Source: Rhodospirillales bacterium (lineage in GTDB: Bacteria; Pseudomonadota; Alphaproteobacteria; UBA8366; JADFVY01). From it: DNA of 53,647 nt. Shown here one piece after another: positions 42,664-50,264 of the stretch. The notes beneath the pieces are model-generated. The model was not told where the DNA came from. It did no database searches and saw nothing but the letters and a program-made list of their open reading frames with translations. Each line of letters opens with the position of its first letter. Within the stretch, counting starts at the first letter, position 1. A program made the translations under genes and the position numbers. The stretch lies in the NCBI GenBank assembly GCA_020356105.1, contig CP070634.1, forward strand, positions 2,662,409 through 2,716,055, in the 5' to 3' direction.

Positions 42664-43347
42664 CTAGATCCAGCGCAGCGCGTCGGCGAGGATCGCGGTG
42701 GCGCCGCTGTCGGCGCAGTCGCCATGGGCGATCAGCAGGCGTTCGGCCTGCCAGCCGAGCACCCGATCGCGGGCCGCGCGGGCGGGGCCGCGGCGCAGGA
42801 AGCTCAAGCGCCACTCGCGCGGCGTGCTGCCCTTCTCGCCGATGAGGCCGTCGAGCCGCATCAGCAGGCCCCGCCAGCCGGTCATCTCTGCCTCGGGGTG
42901 GCGTTGCACGAGATCGCAGATCAGGGCGGTTCGCGAGGCGCGGTGGAAGAACGCGACCTCCTCCAACGCGAACGAGCCGCGGAACACCACCTGGTCGATA
43001 TCGGCCGCCCAGGCCGGATCCGGTGTATCGCCGAGCTCGGTCTCGAAGCGCAGATCCGGCCGCTTGCGGGCCAGGCCCGGCGCGGCGTAAAACAGCGCCT
43101 CGGGCCAGCGCGCGGCCCAGGCGCCAAGGAACAGGTGGTGGAGCTTGTTCGGCGCGACGATGTGGCGCGGCGGCCCGATCGCCGCGACGGCGGCGGCGAG
43201 AGCCTCGGTCAGCGCCACCGGCGACCACAGCCAGGCACTACCGTCCGACAGCTTCGCCACCGCCATGCGGGTTGGATAGGGGAAGCCATAGAACGAGACC
43301 GTCGGTCCGTCGGCGATGTACAGCGCGGGTGCAAATTCCCGGAGCAT
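42664..43347 (-). CDS. DUF4336 protein, metallo-beta-lactamase-like
   Basis: The 227-residue protein starts MLREFAPALYIADGP and continues VSFYGFPYPTRMAVAKLSDGSAWLWSPVAL, which is the DUF4336 signature; these proteins resemble the metallo-beta-lactamase fold. The HHLFLGAWAARWPEALFYAAPGL segment carries a His pair and the C-terminus has LIAHGDCADSG. The function is unknown. ATG 43347 matches the family start; the frame stays open further upstream, but that part is noise inside the DUF2177 gene. It lies 113 bases after the DUF2177 gene on the same strand. Confidence 0.85.
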   Translation of the reverse strand: MLREFAPALYIADGPTVSFYGFPYPTRMAVAKLSDGSAWLWSPVALTEALAAAVAAIGPPRHIVAPNKLHHLFLGAWAARWPEALFYAAPGLARKRPDLRFETELGDTPDPAWAADIDQVVFRGSFALEEVAFFHRASRTALICDLVQRHPEAEMTGWRGLLMRLDGLIGEKGSTPREWRLSFLRRGPARAARDRVLGWQAERLLIAHGDCADSGATAILADALRWI

Positions 43348-43460
43348 GACAAGTCCCGAATGTAACGCCTGTTCGACCTCGATACTTTGCCACGGGCCGG
43401 CGCCGGCCGCCATGCAGCCGGCGACCCGCAGTGTTCCAGCGCCGTCATCCGCGCCGCGCG

Positions 43461-43859
43461 CTAAGAGACGGCACGCGTTAGCCCGTAGGCCGCGAGCGCG
43501 GCGGCGCCGGTCACGAAGCCGCCCCAGACCATGTCCACGAGACTCATCGCGACCGGCCAGTCCTTCAGGGTCGCAAGATTGGTCATGTCGTATGTGCCAT
43601 AGGCCAGCAGCCCGAGCACGACGCCACTGACGAGGGCCTTGCGCCACGATCCCTCGGCCAGCGCCGGCGCGACGGCGAAGAACACGATGCCGGCGACATA
43701 GGCGAGGTAGAAGGCACCGGCGGCGAGGAAATTGACGTTGTCGCGTATTAGGTGCGCCAGCTGCGAGGCGTAGAAGCCGCGCGCGACGAGCCCGAGCCAT
43801 AGAAAATCGAGGCCGAAAAAGACGACCAGGGTCAGGGCATAGGCTTTGGCGTAGATCAC
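43461..43859 (-). CDS. DUF2177 membrane protein (GTG start)
   Basis: The 132-residue protein has four membrane helices: YALTLVVFFGLDFLWLGLVA, FYLAYVAGIVFFAVAPALA, a third around ALVSGVVLGLLAYGTYDMTN, and WGGFVTGAAALAAYGL. The DFLWLG and YGTYDMTNLATLKDWP segments mark DUF2177, a small alphaproteobacterial inner-membrane family of unknown role. GTG 43859 with GGGAGC before it gives the normal family length. A palindrome (43879-43898) overlaps the likely promoter. Confidence 0.88.
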   Translation of the reverse strand: MIYAKAYALTLVVFFGLDFLWLGLVARGFYASQLAHLIRDNVNFLAAGAFYLAYVAGIVFFAVAPALAEGSWRKALVSGVVLGLLAYGTYDMTNLATLKDWPVAMSLVDMVWGGFVTGAAALAAYGLTRAVS

Positions 43860-43878
43860 GATGTGCTCCCGGGCGGAT

Positions 43879-43898
43879 ATTGAGCCGATGTTCTCAAT
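43879..43898 (-). promoter_or_regulatory. ATTGAG-N8-CTCAAT palindrome before the DUF2177 gene
   Basis: Two 6-base arms in perfect inverted repeat are spaced by 8 bases. On the minus strand TATAAG (43905-43900) just upstream could be a -10 element, so the palindrome would overlap the transcription start like a repressor site. Confidence 0.4.
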
Positions 43899-44097
43899 CT
43901 TATACGCTAGGCGCCGCGATTCGGATGAGAGGTGGCGTCTGCGACGAGGGCTGCATGTCGGCCTACATCTGCCACGGGCGGCGCTGGTCGCGGGCGTTAC
44001 CGCCACATTCGGTGGAGCTGTTGCGGGCGGGCGTCTGTCGCGAGGCGCCGCCCCGCATGGGCGGCGGTCGGGCAAGAGAGTGTGGAGGGCACGACAC

Positions 44098-44454
44098 ATG
44101 ACGGTGACAGGACGATTGTCAGTCCGCCTCCTGGCCTGCCTGAGCTTTGCTGTCGTCTGTCTTGCTCCTGCGTCATCGCTGGCCGAAAGACAATGCAGCT
44201 GCCGCTATGCCGGCCAGTCCTATGCGCTCGGCACCTGCCTGTGCATCGACCGGCCGGGCACCGGTCCGCAATATGCCTGCTGCGGCATGGTGCTCAACAA
44301 CACCTCGTGGCAGTTCAGCAAGGGGGGCTGCCCGGTCGCCATGAGCGTGCCGATCGCACCCGAGCAAGACGCGAATGCGGTCGGCACGGATATCAGCAGT
44401 CAAGATCCGGCACCTCGATCGCGACCCGCCCGTTGGTCTCGGGAAAGCCGCTGA
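44098..44454 (+). CDS. Small cysteine-rich secreted protein
   Basis: The 118-residue precursor has a signal peptide (LSVRLLACLSFAVVCLAPASSLA) and a mature part with eight cysteines in about 60 residues: CSC, then CLC, CC and a last C in GGCPVA. The pattern suggests disulfides or a metal-binding knot. GGAGGG is at good spacing before ATG 44098. The last 20 codons overlap the end of the convergent DUF4136-like gene. The tail after the last Cys has low complexity, so the true protein may be shorter in effect. No family is recognised. Confidence 0.55.
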   Translation: MTVTGRLSVRLLACLSFAVVCLAPASSLAERQCSCRYAGQSYALGTCLCIDRPGTGPQYACCGMVLNNTSWQFSKGGCPVAMSVPIAPEQDANAVGTDISSQDPAPRSRPARWSRESR

Positions 44455-45049
44455 AGGCCGCGTCGAGCATCGGCTCGATGACCGGCTTGATGATGCCGCA
44501 CGGCCCCTGACTTACCGCCCGCATCGACCAGATCTCGCGCTTGCCGGCAGCATCGGCGATCGCCACCGCCAGCGAACGCGTGTAGATTGTCGCCGAGGTG
44601 ACCTCGGAGGTGTAGCCGGTGAACCCGTACTCCGGCGTGTAGGTCGTCGTGCTGGTATACGTGCGCCGGTCTCCTTCCTTGCTCACCGTGGTCGTCGCGC
44701 GGGCACTGGAATAACCGGTAATACCGTATTGCGGCACCGAGTAGGTCTGCAGGACCTCGCGGCCCTGATCGATCCCGTAGCCGAAGAAAGCGATGTACTG
44801 GTGCGGCTCGTCAAGCGCGACAACCGAAAATCCGACTCCCCGCAGCCGCGCCTCGAGCTGCGCCTTGAGGGATTGGAATTCGAGGCTGTCGGCGATGGCC
44901 TCGTCGAACGGCCGCACCGCGATCCTCTGGGCCGCGTAATCTTTGGGCAGCGCGCTGTAGCTCTCGACCTGGGAGACAACCGTTGGTGTGACCGAGCATC
45001 CCGTGACGGCTGCAAGGAGCGCCAACAGCAAGTTCGTCCAGGTCTTCAT
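44393..45049 (-). CDS. DUF4136-like lipoprotein
   Basis: The 218-residue protein is a lipoprotein (LLLALLAAVTGC). The mature domain has DYAAQRIAVRPFDEAIADSLEFQSLKAQLEARLRGVGFSVVALDEPHQYIAFFGYGID and a Tyr/Thr-rich stretch (DRRTYTSTTTYTPEYGF). This is the DUF4136 pattern of outer-membrane lipoproteins that often sit beside stress or envelope genes. ATG 45049 has GGGAGAGA just upstream. It lies after the transglutaminase remnant on the same strand. Confidence 0.75.
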   Translation of the reverse strand: MKTWTNLLLALLAAVTGCSVTPTVVSQVESYSALPKDYAAQRIAVRPFDEAIADSLEFQSLKAQLEARLRGVGFSVVALDEPHQYIAFFGYGIDQGREVLQTYSVPQYGITGYSSARATTTVSKEGDRRTYTSTTTYTPEYGFTGYTSEVTSATIYTRSLAVAIADAAGKREIWSMRAVSQGPCGIIKPVIEPMLDAAFSGFPETNGRVAIEVPDLDC

Positions 45050-45231
45050 GCTATCTCTCCCTCGCCGATTCGGCGAACCCGGCATCGCGGTCGTTGCCCC
45101 CGAACTGCCACTTCTCTCGACTGTCCGACGGTACGACAGGAGCGGAGCGACCGCAACGCCGCGGGCGACCCCCAACGGCGGCCGTAGAGCGCCTGCGAGG
45201 CGCCGGCCTCCGAGATGACGTGGTCCGGCAC

Positions 45232-45531
45232 GTCCCGGACCGCGTCGGTCCAGACCTGCCACTCGACCAGGCGGTGCGGGCCGAAGGTCGTCAGGACGGC
45301 GCCGTCGGCCGCGTCCCGGCCGCGCGCCATCAGGATGCGTCCGCGCCGGCGCGTATTGAACCGGGCATCGAAGGTGCACCAGGTGCCGCCCAGGAAGGCC
45401 TCGAACCAGGCCGAGACGTCCATCGGGAACGGCTCCGGCTCGATGTCGAAGTCGCCCAAATAACCGGTGCCGTAACGCGCCGAAATATTGAGCGCGCGGC
45501 AGAAGGCGATGGCCGCATTGGCGTGGGTGAT
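45232..45531 (-). pseudogene. Transglutaminase-like protein remnant
   Basis: A frame on the minus strand reads NAAIAFCRALNISARYGTGYLGDFD, then PMDVSAWFEAFLGGTWCTFDARFNTRRRGRILMARGRDAADGAVLTTFGPHRL and VWTDAV. This is the C-terminal half of the bacterial transglutaminase-like (cysteine protease-type) family. The N-terminal half with the catalytic Cys (family pattern GVCRDFAH) is missing: upstream the frame runs straight into the end of the alpha/beta hydrolase gene. So this is a truncated remnant, not a working gene. After the VWTDAV end, the frame continues into unlike sequence to 45046. Confidence 0.7.
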
Positions 45532-45541
45532 ATGACCGGTT

Positions 45542-46606
45542 TCAATGACGTTGCTGCCCGCCCGCACCCGCTAGTTCCTCGACCAGCCAGTCGGCGATCA
45601 GGCGGAGCACATCGTCCGACAGCTGGTTGGTGTGCGCCAAGAGGTCGCCGTAGCGCCTGAAGAACCCATCCGGATCCTCAAGGAACAGGTGGTTGTGGCC
45701 GGGCAGGATACGGACTGTGACGTCGTTGTTGCCGCCCGCGCGGATAGCGGCGGCGAGGGGCTCCGCCTGATCCACCGGCACATTGGTGTCGTTCGCGCCA
45801 TGCAGGATGAGCACCGGGCTGGTAACCCGGCGCGCCACCGGCAGCGGATCCCAGATCAGCGCATGCTGCCACCACCGTCCCCAGGCGCCGCGCGCCGCCG
45901 GCCGCAGGATTCCGTTCATCCGCTCTTCTAGTAATTCGTCAATATCCGCGCCGGAATCGAGGCGGGCCCGTTCCTCGTCGGTCAGCATGTCGTTCTCGAT
46001 CAGCACTCGCTGTTGCGATTCGATGATCTGCCAGCCCCTTGCGCCGCTCGCCGCCATCAGGACGATGGCGGCAACCGCTTCGTCGTCCGCGGCGATGATC
46101 AACGCAATGTCCGCCCCCTCGCTGATGCCGAGCAGCCCCAGGCGTTGCGGATCCATCTCCTCCCGCCCGCGCAGCCAGGCGAGACCGGCCCTCGTGTCGT
46201 CGGCGCGTTCGACCTTCGTCGCCTCCAGTAGCGGCCCGCCGCCCGAGCAACCGACGCCGCGGTCGTCGAGGCGCAGAACGGCAATGCCGCGCCGCGAGAG
46301 CGCATCGGCGATCTGGCGGAACGGGCGGTAACGTCGTACCGGCTCGCGGTTCGACTGCATGTGGTCTCGGTTCTGGGCGTGCGCTCCGGAGATTAGAACG
46401 ACTGCCGGAAACGGTGGTTCGCCCCGAGTGGAGAGGGTCAGCGTGCCAGCCAGGACATGTCCGTCTGGGGTCGCGATGCGCACCTCCTCGGCCCTGTAGG
46501 GGGCGCCAGCGGGAGGCGCGAAATGCGACGGGGGATAGCAGGGAAGCGCGTCCGCGCACCCGAACAACAACATACCGAGGAGACTTGCCGTCGCCCGCGT
46601 GGTCAT
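45542..46606 (-). CDS. Alpha/beta hydrolase lipoprotein
   Basis: The 354-residue protein has a short lipoprotein signal (MTTRATASLLGMLLFGC). The alpha/beta hydrolase core has strand VVLISGAHAQNRD, the nucleophile elbow GISEGAD with the catalytic Ser, the acid site HGANDTNVP and the His in PGHNHLFLED, giving a complete triad. The family is similar to bacterial prolyl-oligopeptidase/dienelactone-hydrolase-like esterases. ATG 46606 starts the signal peptide. A longer reading frame upstream to 46756 is not used, I think, because an FNR-type box lies in it. Confidence 0.85.
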   Translation of the reverse strand: MTTRATASLLGMLLFGCADALPCYPPSHFAPPAGAPYRAEEVRIATPDGHVLAGTLTLSTRGEPPFPAVVLISGAHAQNRDHMQSNREPVRRYRPFRQIADALSRRGIAVLRLDDRGVGCSGGGPLLEATKVERADDTRAGLAWLRGREEMDPQRLGLLGISEGADIALIIAADDEAVAAIVLMAASGARGWQIIESQQRVLIENDMLTDEERARLDSGADIDELLEERMNGILRPAARGAWGRWWQHALIWDPLPVARRVTSPVLILHGANDTNVPVDQAEPLAAAIRAGGNNDVTVRILPGHNHLFLEDPDGFFRRYGDLLAHTNQLSDDVLRLIADWLVEELAGAGGQQRH

Positions 46607-46715
46607 GGGTCCGTTCCCGTCGCGCTGGCGTGTGCCGGGCATGGCCACTTCTTTGGCCGATGGCATCGAGTCGCCGCGGCGCGCGCTAACATGGCATATG
46701 GCGAGAAACGCGTGG

Positions 46716-46729
46716 TTGACCTGCATCAA
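46716..46729 (-). promoter_or_regulatory. FNR-like box upstream of the alpha/beta hydrolase gene
   Basis: TTGACCTGCATCAA matches the relaxed consensus TTGAY-N4-RTCAA, with one asymmetry between arms. It shares the spacer CTGC with the box at 41311. It lies 110 bases before the hydrolase start. The -10 region is poor, so function is uncertain. Confidence 0.4.
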
Positions 46730-46896
46730 GAGGCGCAACATTGGCCGGCGCGGCATCGAGTCAGAGCGTAATCAGCGGGATAGGACTGCTGTCTTGGCCA
46801 CGCCTGCGGTGCCGGCCAGCGCCACAGGGCCGCGTGTCTGCGATGCGCAGCCGGCTCCCGGGGGCATCCGGCTGGCCGACCTCGAGTCGGAGACTG

Positions 46897-47601
46897 TCAC
46901 AGCCCCAGATACGCTGCCTTCACGCGCTCGTTGGTCAAGAGCGCCTTGCCGGTATCGGCGAGCACCACCTGGCCGGTCTCCATCACGTAGCCACGGTCGG
47001 CGATTGACAGCGCCTGGAAGGCGTTCTGCTCGACGAGGAACACGGTGACGCCGCTGTCGCGCAGGCTGGTAACCGCGTCGAACACCTCGTCGACCAGCCG
47101 CGGCGCGAGGCCGAGGCTCGGCTCGTCGAGCAGCAGCAGTCGCGGCCGACCCATCAGCGCGCGGGCGACCGCCAGCATCTGCTGTTGTCCGCCGGACAGC
47201 ATGCCGGCCGGCTTGTCGCGCGCGGCGGCGAGCGCCGGGAAGCGCTCGTACTGGCGGGCCAGCGCTTCGGCACGTTCGTGGGCGGTGCGCGTATAGCCGC
47301 CGATCAGGAGATTCTCCTCGACCCGCATCGGCGCAAACACCTGGCGTCCCTCCGGCACCTGGACGATTCCGAGGCGCACCCGGCTGTCCGCCGGCAGGCG
47401 CGTGATGTCCCGGTCGTCGAACATGACGCGCCCGGCACTGACCGGGCCGATGCCCGAGATCACGCGCAACAGGGTCGTCTTGCCGGCGCCGTTGGCGCCG
47501 ACCAGCGAGACCAGCTCGCCCTCGCCGATCTCGAGCGATACGGCATCGAGCGCGCGAATCCGGCCGTAATGGGCGGACAGGTTTTGGATCTCGAGCAGCA
47601 T
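46897..47601 (-). CDS. livF: Branched-chain amino acid ABC transporter ATPase LivF
   Basis: LivF is one of the two ATPases of the high-affinity branched-chain/aromatic amino acid importer. The 234-residue protein has Walker A LVGANGAGKTT, signature LSGGQQQMLAVARAL, Walker B LLLLDEPSLGLAP and the H-loop region VFLVEQNAFQAL, with LRVISGIGPVSAGRV typical of LivF. The gene directly abuts livG (stop and start adjacent) and is the last gene of the livKHMGF operon. Confidence 0.96.
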   Translation of the reverse strand: MLLEIQNLSAHYGRIRALDAVSLEIGEGELVSLVGANGAGKTTLLRVISGIGPVSAGRVMFDDRDITRLPADSRVRLGIVQVPEGRQVFAPMRVEENLLIGGYTRTAHERAEALARQYERFPALAAARDKPAGMLSGGQQQMLAVARALMGRPRLLLLDEPSLGLAPRLVDEVFDAVTSLRDSGVTVFLVEQNAFQALSIADRGYVMETGQVVLADTGKALLTNERVKAAYLGL

Positions 47602-48372
47602 TCAGAGATACCGTCCTTCCTCGCCGAGATAGGCGGCGACCACGTCGGGATTGTGGCGGATTTCCTCGCCGCTACCTTCGGCGAGCAGGGTGCCGCGGTC
47701 GAGCACCAGGATATGCTCCGAGACGCCCATGACCAGGCGCATGTCGTGTTCGACCAGTACGACGGTGACCCCGGTCTCGGCGATCTTCTGGATGAGGTCG
47801 TCGATCTCGCCTGTTTCGGCGGGGTTGAGGCCGGCCGCCGGCTCGTCGAGCAGTAGCAGCCGGGGTCTCGTTGCCAGCGCCCGGGCGATCTCGAGCCTTT
47901 TCAGGGCGCCGTAGGGCAGGGAGTCCGCGTCGGCGCCGACGGCCTCGGCGAGCCCGACGAAGCGCAACAGCCCGGCCGCCGCCTCGGCCATCTCGGCATC
48001 GCGGCGGACGATCCGCGGCAGCCGCAACATCGCCGGCAGGAAGCGGCTGTCACAATGCAAATGCATGCCGACCATGACGTTTTCCAGCGCCGACATGTTG
48101 AAAAAGATCTGCAGGTTCTGGAAGGTCCGCGACAGGCCGAGCGCGGCCATCCGATAAGGTGCGAGACCCGTGGTCTCGGCCCCGTCGAGCAGGATCCGCC
48201 CGCTCTCCGGCGTATAGATGCCACTGACCAGGTTGAACAGTGTCGTCTTGCCGGCGCCGTTCGGCCCGATAATCGAATGCACCGCGCCTTGACGCACCGT
48301 GAGCGACAAATCGTCGATGACCCGGTTGCCGCCGAACGCCTTGCTGAGCGATTCGATGGCCAGTAGGCTCAT
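47602..48372 (-). CDS. livG: Branched-chain amino acid ABC transporter ATPase LivG
   Basis: The 256-residue protein is the second Liv ATPase. Walker A is IIGPNGAGKTTLFNLVSGIY, followed by RTFQNLQIFFNMSALENVMVGMH, a LivG hallmark. The Walker B is LLLLDEPAAGLNPAE and the H-loop is VVLVEHDMRLVMG. The ABC signature (LPYGALKRLEIARAL) is degenerate, as is usual for LivG. Its start overlaps the livM stop by four bases. Confidence 0.96.
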   Translation of the reverse strand: MSLLAIESLSKAFGGNRVIDDLSLTVRQGAVHSIIGPNGAGKTTLFNLVSGIYTPESGRILLDGAETTGLAPYRMAALGLSRTFQNLQIFFNMSALENVMVGMHLHCDSRFLPAMLRLPRIVRRDAEMAEAAAGLLRFVGLAEAVGADADSLPYGALKRLEIARALATRPRLLLLDEPAAGLNPAETGEIDDLIQKIAETGVTVVLVEHDMRLVMGVSEHILVLDRGTLLAEGSGEEIRHNPDVVAAYLGEEGRYL

Positions 48373-49316
48373 CGAGTGCGGTCCCGCAAAAGCCGCGCTG
48401 TTGTCGGCACGAGGCCCCTGGGCAGGAAGATCATCACCCCCATCATGATGGCTCCGAAGCCGAGCATCTCGTAATCGTGCAGGAAGGTGAGCAGCTGTGG
48501 CAGGGTGGTCAGGATCGCGGCGCCGACAACCGCGCCGTAGATCGAGGCAAGGCCGCCCAGCACCACCATGGTGATCAGCTCGATCGAATGGATGAAGCCA
48601 GCCTCACTGGGGGTCACGAAGCCGATGTAATGGACGAAGACGCTGCCGGCGATGCTGGCCAGTACCGCCGAGACGACGAACACCAGCACCTTGTAGTGGA
48701 CGACGTCCACGCCCATCGTCTGGGCCGCCGCCTCGGAGCCGTGCACCGCGCGGAGCGCCCGACCCACCGGCGACTCTACGATGTTGAGCGCGAGCCAGAC
48801 GGTGAGCAGCAGGAGGCCGCCGACGATCCAGTACCAGACCAGTACGCCCGACGGCTCCCAGCCGAGGATCGAGAAACCGTAGACCGGCATGCCGTCCGGG
48901 CCGCCGGTCAAGTCCACCTCCTGCGTGAGAATGATCGAGATGATGATGCCGAGCCCGAGCGTGCCCATCGCCAGGTAATGGCCGCGCAGCTTCATGATCG
49001 GCCGGGCGACGGCGAAGGCCAGCAGTCCCACTCCGGCGGCGCCGGCCAGCAGCGCCGCGATCGGCGGCCAGTCATAGGTGCTGGTCAGGATCGCCGAGGA
49101 ATAAGCGCCGAGCCCGAAGAAGCCGGCATGGCCGAGGCTAATCTGTCCGGCATAGCCGACCAACAGGTTGAGGCCGATGCAGACGATCGCGTTGAGGCCG
49201 ACCAGGATCATCACGTCGAAATAGAAATTGTTGGGCAGGAATGCCGGCAGCACGGCGATTACGACGGCCAGCGCCAGCAGCCCCCCGGTGCGCGGTGTTG
49301 CCAGACGGCGCCGCAT
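48369..49316 (-). CDS. livM: Branched-chain amino acid ABC transporter permease LivM
   Basis: This 315-residue inner-membrane permease has ICIGLNLLVGYAGQISLGHAGFFGLGAYS, the LivM signature, and the cytoplasmic coupling loop SPVGRALRAVHGSEAAAQTMGVDVVHYKVLVF. ATG 49316 shares its A with the livH stop (TGATG overlap); a GTG one codon earlier is an alternative. It forms the translocation pore with LivH. Confidence 0.95.
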   Translation of the reverse strand: MRRRLATPRTGGLLALAVVIAVLPAFLPNNFYFDVMILVGLNAIVCIGLNLLVGYAGQISLGHAGFFGLGAYSSAILTSTYDWPPIAALLAGAAGVGLLAFAVARPIMKLRGHYLAMGTLGLGIIISIILTQEVDLTGGPDGMPVYGFSILGWEPSGVLVWYWIVGGLLLLTVWLALNIVESPVGRALRAVHGSEAAAQTMGVDVVHYKVLVFVVSAVLASIAGSVFVHYIGFVTPSEAGFIHSIELITMVVLGGLASIYGAVVGAAILTTLPQLLTFLHDYEMLGFGAIMMGVMIFLPRGLVPTTARLLRDRTR

Positions 49317-50194
49317 CACACCCGCTCGACGCCGCGGCGGCCGAACAGCCCGTTCGGCATGAAGAACAGGGTCAAGAGGATGATCACGAACGCGACCGCG
49401 TCCTTGTAAGCCGACGAGATGTAGCCGGCCGTCATCGCCTCGCTGATGCCGACGATCAGGCCGCCGACGATGGCGCCGTAGGGATAGCCAAGACCGCCGA
49501 GGATCGCAGCGCAGAATCCCTTAAGGCCGAGCATGATGCCGACATCCGGATAGGTCAGGGTGATCGGTGCAATCAGCACGCCGGCCAGGGCCCCCAGCGC
49601 CGCCGAGAGGCCGAAGCTGAACATCAGTATGCGCCGGTTGTTCACCCCGGCAAGCTGGGCCGCCAGCCGGTTGAAGGCGACGGCGCGCATCGCCCGGCCC
49701 GTCATTGTGCGCGAGAAGAACCAGTGCAGCAGTACGATGACGACGAGGGTCGAGCCGACAACCCACAGGCTCTGCGGGTTCAGCGCTACCCCGGAAAGGT
49801 TGATCGGCGCGTCGCCCGACAACGCCGGCACCGCGTGGAAGTCGCGCCCCCAGACCAGCTGGGCGCTGCCGCGCAGGAAAATCGAGGCGCCGATCGTGAT
49901 GATGATCAGGGTGACGATCGAGGCGTTGCGCGCGGGCTCGATGGCGAACTTCTCGAGTGCGACGCCGACGACGACGGTGCCGGCGATCGCCAGCGGCACC
50001 GCCACGGCAAGCGGCAACCCCGCCGCATCGAACAGGAACCAGGTCATCATGCCGCCCAGCATGACGAACTCGCCCTGGGCGAAATTGATCACCTGGCTGG
50101 CATTGTAGATGATCGAAAAGCCGACACCGACCAGAGCGTAGGTTGCTCCGACCGTAATCCCGGAAAGCAGAAACTGTAGAAATTCGGTGAGCAT
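49316..50194 (-). CDS. livH: Branched-chain amino acid ABC transporter permease LivH
   Basis: The 292-residue permease has the LivH opening FLLSGITVGATYALVGVGFSIIYNASQVINFAQGEFVMLG and the coupling loop TMTGRAMRAVAFNRLAAQLAGVNNRR. It has about eight hydrophobic segments. It pairs with LivM. A perfect 10-bp hairpin lies between it and livK. Confidence 0.95.
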   Translation of the reverse strand: MLTEFLQFLLSGITVGATYALVGVGFSIIYNASQVINFAQGEFVMLGGMMTWFLFDAAGLPLAVAVPLAIAGTVVVGVALEKFAIEPARNASIVTLIIITIGASIFLRGSAQLVWGRDFHAVPALSGDAPINLSGVALNPQSLWVVGSTLVVIVLLHWFFSRTMTGRAMRAVAFNRLAAQLAGVNNRRILMFSFGLSAALGALAGVLIAPITLTYPDVGIMLGLKGFCAAILGGLGYPYGAIVGGLIVGISEAMTAGYISSAYKDAVAFVIILLTLFFMPNGLFGRRGVERV

Positions 50195-50215
50195 GCGCGG
50201 ACCGGCAGAAAGAGG

Positions 50216-50241
50216 GCTTCCCCGTCATAGCACGGGGAAGC
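50216..50241 (-). terminator. Intercistronic hairpin between livK and livH
   Basis: GCTTCCCCGT (50216-50225) pairs perfectly with ACGGGGAAGC (50232-50241) around the loop CATAGC. No T-run follows, so it probably stabilises the livK message or slows transcription rather than ending it. Confidence 0.6.
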
Positions 50242-50264
50242 GCCCAATGTCGTCTTTCGGCAGA

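Noticed and set aside
42377..43228. 283-codon minus-strand frame antisense to the amide hydrolase end and overlapping the DUF4336 gene
   Set aside because: Arg-rich noise in the wrong frame of the DUF4336 gene.
43348..43800. Upstream extension of the DUF4336 frame
   Set aside because: It reads through the DUF2177 gene in another frame and looks like random translated GC-rich DNA; the family begins at MLREFAPALYIADGP.
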